DNA from: Kalaharituber pfeilii
Lineage: Eukaryota; Ascomycota; Pezizomycetes; Pezizales; Pezizaceae
Direction of reading: 5' to 3'
Assembly: GCA_015179045.1 (NCBI GenBank)
Contig: WHUZ01000020.1
Coordinates: 434,001-498,000, forward strand
Length of the DNA stretch: 64,000 bases
The notes under the pieces were generated by a model, which did not search any database, was not told where the DNA came from, and worked only from the letters and a program-made list of their open reading frames with translations. How positions within the stretch are numbered: position 1 is the first letter of the stretch; every line of letters begins with the position of its first letter. This document shows, in pieces, positions 57,728 to 64,000 of this stretch. The position numbers and the translations under genes were made by a program.

Positions 57728-58810
57728 GACTACAGCTTTCCGGCAGTGACTATGGTTGTAGCGGACTATAGCTTTCCGACAGACTATGGCTTTCTGGGGG
57801 ACTGCGAAGGTGGCAGGCTCTAGCTTTCTGGCAGTGACTGTGGTTGCAGTTGCAGTGAACTATGGCTTTTCGGCAGACTATAGCTTTTCGGGGGACTGCG
57901 AAGGTGGCAGACTATAGCTTTTCGGGGGACTGCGAAGGTGGCAGACTACAGCTTTCCGGCAGCGGACTACAGCTTTGCGGCAGCAGACTACTACGGCTTT
58001 CCGGCAGTGGCTATGGTTGCAATTGCAGTTGACTACAGCTTCCCGGCAGTGGACTACAGCTTTCCAGTAGCGGACTACAGCTTTCCGGCAGCGGACTACG
58101 GCTTTCCGGCAGTGGCTATGGTTGCAATTGCAGTTGACTACAGCTTCCCGGCAGTAGACTATGGCTTTCCGGCAGTGACTATGGTTGCAGTTGTAGTGGA
58201 CTATATCTCTCTAATGGACAATGGCTTTTCAGTGGACTATGACATTCTAAATTTCTAATAGACTATAGCTTCTGATAGACTACACTTTTCCAGTGGTTTT
58301 AACTGATTATAATAGTAGTAGGCTATGGCTATCTAGCAAACTATAGTAGTAGTGAACTATAGTAGTAGCCGACTATGATAGCAGTAGACTGTAGTGCCAT
58401 GAATATAGTAAATGCAGAGAACTACTGTCTGCTAGATTAAAAAGTTACTTGACTATAGTCTTATAACTAGTCTGCTTGATTAGCTGCCAGAATTGTTAGC
58501 ACTGTCAGAAAGCTGTAATCCGCAGCAACTGTAGTTTACTAAAAAACTATAGTCTATCGGAAAGCCATAGTCCACCACCTTCACAGTCCCCCGGAAAGCT
58601 GTAGTCCGCTGCAATTGCAACCATAGTCGCTGCCGGAAAGCCGTAGTCCGCTGCCGGAAAGCTGTAGTCAACTGCAATTGCAACCATAGCCACTGCCGGA
58701 AAGCCGTAGTAGTCTGCTGCCGGAAAGCTATAGTCCACCACCTTCGCAGTCTTCCGGAAAGCCATATTCTGTCAGAAAGCCATAGTCCGCCACCTTCGTA
58801 GCTTATTGGA
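57728..58810. repeat. GACTACAGCTTTCCGGCAG minisatellite in inverted arrangement
   Basis: 57728-58260 is a mosaic array of GACTACAGCTTTCCGGCAG and GGCTATGGTTGCAATTGCA units. 58500-58810 is the same array on the opposite strand (CTGCCGGAAAGCTGTAGTC). A spacer of about 240 bp with AGTAGTAG words lies between. Open frames (SFPAADYGFPAV) exist on both arms as a by-product. Confidence 0.85.
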
Positions 58811-58827
58811 AAGCTATTGTTTGTCGA

Positions 58828-59011
58828 TGTAACAAAGGTGGTAAATGCAGAGAGTTATCGTCTATCAGGCCAAAAAGATACATTACTAGTAACACTCACT
58901 AGTCCTCTGTGTAACTTATATAGTGCTCATTTATGTGACTGCAATGCTTTTACTGTCGCATATCACTTATATCTACTGACTGCCCGCCTACAGTTGCGAT
59001 GAGTCTGTAAT
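58828..59011 (-). mobile_element. LTR relic, family A, inverted
   Basis: TGTAACAAAGGTGGTAAATG...GAGTCTGTAA is the reverse complement of family A, with TTATATAGTGCTCAT as the inverted TATA core. It sits inside the minisatellite. Diverged; no clean duplication. Confidence 0.65.
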
Positions 59012-59053
59012 AGTCAGAAAGCCATAGTCTGCTGCCTTCAGAAAACTGTAGTC

Positions 59054-60167
59054 TTTTTTTTTTTTTTTTTAATTTCACGTAACCCCGCTTGCAGCTGTTC
59101 GCCATGGCAGGGTCCCTGGACCGAAGTCCTTATGGCCCGGAGACAGGCACCTAAAAACAAACAACTCACTATATACAATTCATAAGGGAATAGAGGAAAT
59201 AAAACCCCTGAGACAACCCGCTCCTCCAAAAATGAAAGATTACGCCGTCAAGTCCATTTCCTCCACGTCCCTCCTCTTCCCCTTTCTGTCCACCTTTGAA
59301 TTTCTGTCCCAGTCATACAGGCACGAATCGTACCACTTGCCTGACAACCTTACCTTCGCTGGTGTTTGGCTATCCGATTCCACCTCCCCCTCCAGGTAGA
59401 TGACAACCGAGCTAGCCTTCTTTCCCTCCCTCCTCTCTTTCTTCACCAACCATCTTGCCGCAACAATCTTTCCCATCCAGGGGTTCGCAGTCTCCATCCA
59501 ATCTCTTACTTTCCCGAGTTTCTTTGTCACCGCAATTCCATGCACTACAATGGCACGACCGGATTGCGGGAGTGTCCTTTCCTTTGGGATTGGCTTCAGA
59601 GATGGTGTTGGAGATGGTTTTTTGGACGTTTCCTGCTTGGGGGGACTGGTACTCTGTCCCCTTTTTGCTTTTTTGGATCGGGAAGCGGTGGACTTTGTTC
59701 GGCTTTCTGGTGGCGGCGCTGAAGGTGGGTCCGATTTGTTCCCTTTCGGGAGTGTGCTTGGCGGAATGTTTTGGGAGATGACTGCTGCATAAGATAGCTT
59801 TGGTGGTATCTCCGGATCAGTCTGTGATTCCCCTTCCTTTGAGGGTTTCCTCAGGTGCATATTGTGTATTTCTGTGCATGATTCCGTCTTCACCGCTAGT
59901 GCAAGAGCAGCAATGACGCGATGCACACTCCTGATTTCACACAGGAACCTGTCTGTTGGTTCAAAGTTTGGTCTTGTCTTCTGGTCTTTTATGCAAGCAT
60001 ATATGTGTTCGATGACATCCCCCACGGCATCAAGCATATCGGACATATTGACTCCGCCGAGCCGATCTGCGATAGACTTGTACAGTAGGGCCTCCAGACG
60101 GGTACTCTTGGCCAGAGTTGTTTTGGCACCTACGGGCATGTTTTTTGGTGCTGGGCTGCCCAATGCC
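59054..60167 (-). mobile_element. ORF1-only LINE derivative (half-LINE)
   Basis: A minus-strand element ends in the type 1 tail (GCCATGGCGAACAGCTGC, TTACGTGAAATT) and poly(A) at 59054-59072. AAAACTGTAGTC lies at 59042-59053 and 60168-60179, a 12-bp target duplication that fixes both ends. Between them are ORF1 and a short 3' UTR; ORF2 is absent. A structure of ORF1 plus LINE 3' end recalls mammalian HAL1 elements. Confidence 0.8.
59240..60139 (-). CDS. LINE ORF1 (gag-like RNA-binding) protein
   Basis: An intact frame of 299 codons begins MPVGAKTTLAKSTRLEALLY, just inside the element's 5' end; the open frame runs further upstream only because the flank happens to be open. An N-terminal helical part is followed by a Lys/Ser/Pro-rich region (KPSPTPSLKPIPKERTLPQS). 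A C-terminal domain with GRAIVVHGIAVTKKL, AARWLVKKERREGKK and SSVVIYLEGEV resembles the gag-like domain of fungal Tad1-type LINE ORF1. It would bind element RNA. No zinc knuckle is present at the C-terminus, so the 3' part of a full ORF1 may be missing. Confidence 0.75.
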   Translation of the reverse strand: MPVGAKTTLAKSTRLEALLYKSIADRLGGVNMSDMLDAVGDVIEHIYACIKDQKTRPNFEPTDRFLCEIRSVHRVIAALALAVKTESCTEIHNMHLRKPSKEGESQTDPEIPPKLSYAAVISQNIPPSTLPKGNKSDPPSAPPPESRTKSTASRSKKAKRGQSTSPPKQETSKKPSPTPSLKPIPKERTLPQSGRAIVVHGIAVTKKLGKVRDWMETANPWMGKIVAARWLVKKERREGKKASSVVIYLEGEVESDSQTPAKVRLSGKWYDSCLYDWDRNSKVDRKGKRRDVEEMDLTA

Positions 60168-60179
60168 AAAACTGTAGTC

Positions 60180-60541
60180 CATTGCAATGACTTAGGCGGA
60201 GTGGAGACGCCCAACAAAACTGACTAATTTTCTCCCAGATACTGCTAGTAGAGCATATGATCTAACATGAAACTCCACTTAGTCAGTATATAGTTATAAG
60301 ACTAACTCTACTAGCAATTTTCGCTAGTCCTCTGTATAGCTCATATAGCACTAATTTCGTGAGCGTGTGTAGTCAGTGGATAAACGCACGTATATGTGAC
60401 ACAGGCAATATGCAACAGCAAAAGTGTCACAATCGTATAAGTGAGTGCTATGAAGTACACAGAGGACTAGCAAGCATCACTAGTCAAGTGTCTTTTTGCA
60501 GATGGTACTGGTAACTCTCTGCATTTACCAGATCTATTACA
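60180..60541 (+). mobile_element. diverged LTR, family A, with adjoining repeat
   Basis: 60185-60310 is the inverse of 55725-55850. From about 60360 to 60541 the sequence follows family A (CAGAGGACTAGCAAGCATCA, AAGTGTCTTTTTG, CTCTCTGCATTTACCAGATC), ending TATTACA. A short inverted piece of the same LTR (CGCTAGTCCTCTGTATAGCT) lies at 60320-60345. Confidence 0.6.
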
Positions 60542-60809
60542 ATGTAATACCTTTATTGGCTGTCGTATATTATATAATATGCATATCCACTAACTGCCCA
60601 CCCTACTAGTTGTAGTAAACCTGTAACATATAACAGTTCAGTAGATTATAGTAATTATATAGGTAGGCTATAGTGGTGGCAGACTATAAAAGTAATGGAT
60701 TATAGTAGTGACCTATAGTGGTGATAGACTAACGTGGCAGCTAGTAACAAGGTAGGAAGTAGAGGATTAGAGATGTAGTCTGGTTACACTACCCGCTATA
60801 GGGTTAAAG
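60542..60809. other. intergenic with AGTAGATTATAGT words
   Basis: Degenerate extension of the TAGTAG-type minisatellite seen at 58290-58420. No gene. Confidence 0.4.
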
Positions 60810-60821
60810 ATGAGTAGATTT

Positions 60822-60874
60822 TTTTTTTTTTTATTTCACGTGACCCCGCATACAGCTGTTCGCCATGGCAGGGC
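60822..60874 (-). mobile_element. tail-only LINE retroposon, type 1
   Basis: T run, ATTTCACGTGACCCCGCATA, GCCATGGCAGGG. ATGAGTAGATTT at 60810-60821 and 60875-60886 is the target duplication. Confidence 0.9.
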
Positions 60875-60886
60875 ATGAGTAGATTT

Positions 60887-61228
60887 AGAGCACTCAATTG
60901 GGTTTGATGTTATTGAGTTTGGAGATATGTAATCATCAAGTACAGTTGTGGTTGTTGTACAAGCGGAATGACCAAGCCGACAACCAAAAACACAGCAAAA
61001 GTTGGCCCTAACAAATTCGGGAGCTTTTCTCCCAGACCTGGTTACGAGATTAGCTATGACCTCGAAAAGTGGCTGCTGATTAATACATTTAATAAAACTG
61101 TGCAAAATCTCTGTCAACTTGAGTAAGACTTGCCTGCATACTAATCGAAATAAAGATAGCTTGACTGCTATGATATTCTCCTGAACTGAGGATAAAGCTA
61201 TCTTAGACTTACCCCCTCGCCCCTTCTT
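60887..61228. other. intergenic, nothing recognised
   Basis: A 93-codon minus frame includes the LINE tail and has no recognisable domain. TCTCCCAGACCTGGTTACGA near 61029 is the dispersed word also seen at 55715 and 42105. Confidence 0.4.
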
Positions 61229-61241
61229 AACTCCGCAACTT

Positions 61242-61328
61242 TCGTATGAATTTCGTTATGTAACTAAACATCGCCATAGCCCTTAGGGCGGCATGCGATT
61301 AATGAAATTAAAAAAAAAAAAAAAAAAA
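61242..61328 (+). mobile_element. tail-only LINE retroposon, type 2
   Basis: ATCGCCATAGCCCTTAGGGC, GGCATGCGATTAATGAAATT and poly(A), with AACTCCGCAACTT at 61229-61241 and 61329-61341. Confidence 0.9.
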
Positions 61329-61477
61329 AACTCCGCAACTTGACAATGCAAGGTAAGAGGAACTGCTATTTCGCTGGCTTTATTAATACTGAAAATATTA
61401 TAGGTTCTCAAGTTGTACTCTACTAAACTTGCTACCTGAGGAATGCTATGGTGGATGGCTTAGTAGGTAAGTGAGAG

Positions 61478-61705
61478 TGCACTATACAATTCAGTGAAGG
61501 GTTCAGCAAGCAATTCATTGTGTGAGCTTTTTTTTTTTTTTCTTTTTGCCCTATTTCACGTGACCCCGCGTGCAGCTGTTCGCCATGGCAGGGCATTATG
61601 TGAGGTAACTAGCAGCTTAGCAGATGAGTTAGAAAGTTCATAAAATTCAGCGAAGGGTTCAGCAAGCAATTCATTATGTGAGCTAAGTAGCAGTTTAGCA
61701 GATGA
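61478..61705. repeat. tandem duplication split by a LINE tail
   Basis: GGGTTCAGCAAGCAATTCAT followed by GTGAGC and AGCAGATGAGTTAGAAAGTT occurs twice, at 61498-61640 and 61652-61718. A type 1 tail (61528-61593) interrupts the first copy. Confidence 0.75.
61528..61593 (-). mobile_element. tail-only LINE retroposon, type 1
   Basis: T run, TATTTCACGTGACCCCGCGT, GCCATGGCAGGG. CATTGTGTGAGC (61516-61527) and CATTATGTGAGG (61594-61605) are the duplicated target with two differences. Confidence 0.85.
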
Positions 61706-61734
61706 GTTAGAAAGTTCAACAAACAAGTTCAGCG

Positions 61735-61900
61735 TGTAGTTCTACAAGCGATTCGGCAAGCGATTCGGTAAGGGATTCAGCAGGCAGTTTAGCGGGGAAT
61801 TCAGCAGGGGATTCAGGAGATTCAACAGCCAATTCAACAAGCGATTCAGCAGGCCATTCAGCAGGCGATTCAGAAAGTGATTCAGCAAGTTGTAGTTGAT
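61735..61900. repeat. GATTCAGCAGGC-type 12-bp minisatellite
   Basis: About 13 imperfect units of 12 bp (GATTCAGCAAGC, GATTCGGCAAGC and others). The minus frame reads Glu-Ser-Leu-Ala/Pro-type repeats without evidence of expression. Confidence 0.75.
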
Positions 61901-62399
61901 GGGTGAGCAACTGGAAAGTTGGAAGTTCAGAAGAGAAAGTGAGCGTAGTGGTGGGAGTGAGAGTAGTTGATTAGATAAAGTTGACAGATACAGTTGCTGT
62001 AAATATGACTTGGATACGAGTATCCAGATCGGAATGTGACATCTAAGGATAGTAGAAACAAATTTTAATGGTGCAGGTCTTGATAATACAGTGCTATCCT
62101 TCGGTGTTAAGAGTACACCTCTATCAGTTTTTCTCCTCTTGATGTCACCCCCCCAGGACGCATCACCCTAGGCGCGTCACCCCCTAGGAGCGTCACTTCC
62201 CTAGGTGCGCCACCCCCATAGCAGTTGTATGGACCCCCGAGCGAAGCGAGTGGGGTCTCTCAGGGAGCATGTGTGCAAGCAGCTGAAAAAGTATGTTCAA
62301 ACTCACCAGAAAAGATCCTCGCAGTCAGGAGGGTACAATTTACTAAGTACTCCGTGACAGCACTAAAGCCCCTAATCCCAGTCGCGAGTGTTGCAAGCT
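61901..62399. other. intergenic with a GCGTCACCCCCTAGG repeat
   Basis: About four copies of an 18-bp word GCGTCACCCCCTAGGNGC at 62140-62215. No gene is supported. Confidence 0.5.
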
Positions 62400-62439
62400 C
62401 TGCCTCAGCTCCCGCCACACGCTCTGCCCCCATTGTGAG

Positions 62440-62614
62440 CGTAGGGAGCGGGCATTTTCTCGTAAATGAGTACTATATGTTTTTTTTTTTTATTTTTTTA
62501 TTTCATTACTCGCGTGGTACTATATGAGCTATGCAGGGGACTAGCGAGTATCGCTAGTCAAGTGTCTTTTTGATCTGGCGGACGGCAACTTTCTGCGTTT
62601 ACCAGATCCGTTAC
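62440..62614 (+). mobile_element. LTR fragment, family A, split by a LINE tail
   Basis: TAAATGAGTACTATATG, then after the insertion AGCTATGCAGGGGACTAGCG, AAGTGTCTTTTTG and TTTACCAGATCCGTTACA. The 5' end of the LTR is not recognisable. Confidence 0.75.
62480..62516 (-). mobile_element. tail-only LINE retroposon, type 2 (37 bp)
   Basis: T runs and ATTTCATTACTCGCGTG only. GTACTATATG at 62470-62479 and 62517-62526 is the target duplication. Confidence 0.85.
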
Positions 62615-63011
62615 AGATACCTTTGGGAGATGAGGCGGCATGTTTGGTTATGTAGATGGCATATTTGGGAGAAGAGACGAACTTGAGAGTCTTTATGAAT
62701 AGGGTGGATTTCTTTTTATGTAGATATAGTGGTTATAGATATATTTCTTATTGACCTTTAATCTCCTTCAAGAGTCGTCTTCAAATTTATTTTTCCGTCT
62801 AGTATATGGTATTGCCTTTCACAGGTGAGACGTTTTGGGACTGTCTTCACAAATTCCCAAGTATTGCATCATTATGGCAAATAGTTATACATGAAGAATT
62901 TTCATCATGCCGTCGAGATCATTAGTGACTTCAAACACTCACAGTCACCAATCCGTTGAAAAATGCCCTGCAGTATAGCTGCTAGGTAATGGGAAGACAA
63001 CTGCCATAACA
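62615..63011. other. intergenic, nothing recognised
   Basis: AT-rich sequence without supported genes. Confidence 0.4.
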
Positions 63012-63019
63012 GTGTTTGG

Positions 63020-63831
63020 CAGTGTTCCCAACCGGCCAGGCCGCCCAGGCTGGTCCAGGCCGGTCCAGGCCATTCAGGCCGTTTAAGCAATTTTAGGGGC
63101 AGGAGGGCTGGTTATGAGGCTATTTCAGGGGCCACCTTCAGGTTACTTGGACACGGATTTAATATGAACCTTTCAATATTTTCGGATAACTATCTAGACT
63201 TTTTTTTATTGTGCAGCGCTTTTCGCAGGTATTCAGGTAAGTAATTTTTTTTTGTATCGCTTGACTATATACTAATTTCTTATCAGTATTGCAGGAAGAC
63301 AGACATTCCAACCACCGGTACTGGCGATGATGATTCCTTTAGTATTCTTCACTCTCCATAGTGCCGTTCAAGTTTTGATCTTGCATCGACGATTCCCTGC
63401 AGTCCAATCTGATGCGGATACCGAGTCTTCTGGAATTTGGGTTACAAAAATCTGGTGCGACAAAGTTGGATTTGACAGTATGGTGAAGCTGTGCATGGCT
63501 AATGGAAAGCGGTACTGGCGGTGTAAAATCAGCAAGCAAAATCCTAAACATTAGAGTAGAGTTAGAGTACGTTCTGTATATAGCTACTGTATAACTTAAC
63601 TCACACTGCAGCCTGAATGGCCTCAATGGCCTGGACCGGCCTGAATGGCCTGAATGGCCTCAATGGCCTGGACCGGCCTGAATGGCCTGAATGGCCTGAA
63701 TGGCCTGGATGGCCTGGACCGGCCTGGGCGGCCTGGAACGGCCTGAAACATTCAGGCCGCCTGGGCCGGCGCGGGCGGACCTCACGGCCGGCCTAGATTT
63801 CTATGGCCTGGCCGGCCCGTTGGGAACACTG
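63020..63831 (+). mobile_element. hAT-type MITE with 8-bp target duplication
   Basis: CAGTGTTCCCAACCGGCC at the left and GGCCCGTTGGGAACACTG at the right, flanked by GTGTTTGG at 63012-63019 and 63832-63839. Both ends are extended by GGCCTGAATGGCC/GGTCCAGGCC repeats, long on the right (63611-63760). The centre contains the frame FPAVQSDADTESSGIWVTKI...YWRCKI (63370-63550), which resembles the start of a BED-finger hAT transposase. Confidence 0.88.
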
Positions 63832-63839
63832 GTGTTTGG

Positions 63840-64000
63840 CAACCAAAATAACATGACAGATGAATATCGCTTGCATGGAAGAGCAGACATCTACACACAT
63901 CTGGTCCAGGTGTGAGGCCTGGAGGTAATGAGGCCTCAGGCCCACCGAAGATGAACCACATCTCCTGGTAGAAGTGCTGAGATGGTTAGGGAGGTAACAT
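63840..64000. other. window end, nothing recognised
   Basis: No feature seen. Confidence 0.3.

Noticed and set aside
57938..58258. SFPAADYG-repeat protein of 106 codons
   Set aside because: The same array is inverted next to it and both strands are open; no promoter or splice evidence.
63339..63626. 95-codon minus-strand frame in the hAT MITE
   Set aside because: The opposite strand carries the BED-like remnant, which is the more likely coding relic.

Overview
This window looks like a transposon-rich chromosomal segment of a filamentous ascomycete, possibly a Pezizomycete of the truffle type. That placement is an inference from style and no marker gene fixes it. Supporting signs are short GT-AG introns, Tad1-like LINEs, pogo-like and hAT-like DNA elements, Helitrons, and a fungal family of membrane-anchored ankyrin proteins. 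Host-type genes are sparse: a broken deoxyribose-phosphate aldolase gene (10.6-11.4 kb, +), a seven-exon ankyrin-repeat membrane protein gene (18.4-23.9 kb, +), a proline/glutamine-rich disordered protein gene (37.8-40.2 kb, +) and an eight-exon gene for a protein with one CxxCH haem-c motif (51.2-53.5 kb, -).

Layout. 1-10 kb: a pogo-like DNA transposon (terminal inverted repeats near 0.95 and 10.0 kb) that appears to have received a Helitron; the Helitron helicase gene is in turn cut by a 239-bp solo LTR. 11.5-15.3 kb: a complete LTR retrotransposon carrying only gag. 16.3-17.0 kb: a pogo-type MITE. 24-25.4 kb: a reverse-transcriptase fragment of a LINE. 27.8-33.4 kb: solo LTRs, a 171-bp AT-rich tandem repeat and a decayed integrase-type transposon that was hit by a long-TIR MITE and a solo LTR. 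34.4-35.1 kb: another pogo-type MITE. 42-44.3 kb: a decayed 58-bp satellite with a tRNA-like sequence. 46.5-47.8 kb: an inverted repeat with two arms of exactly 246 bp after a later insertion is subtracted. 49.4-50.6 kb: two LINE remnants in opposite orientation. 53.6-63.8 kb: MITEs, LTR relics, minisatellites (one of them arranged as an inverted repeat), an ORF1-only LINE derivative and a hAT MITE with an 8-bp target duplication.

Many insertions could be dated relative to one another because their target-site duplications (TSDs) are still readable. Throughout the window there are very short retroposons that hold only the last 30-100 bases of one of two LINE 3' ends plus poly(A), each flanked by 7-15 bp TSDs. 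The 3' end of type 1 is shared with an ORF1-only element at 59.05-60.17 kb and with a LINE ORF2 3' end at 50.0-50.6 kb, so these are probably extreme 5'-truncation products of LINE retrotransposition, not independent SINEs.

Three of the four host-type genes carry single-base frameshifts in homopolymer runs. The aldolase also lacks its Schiff-base lysine, so at least that one is a real pseudogene; for the other two a consensus error cannot be excluded from the sequence alone.
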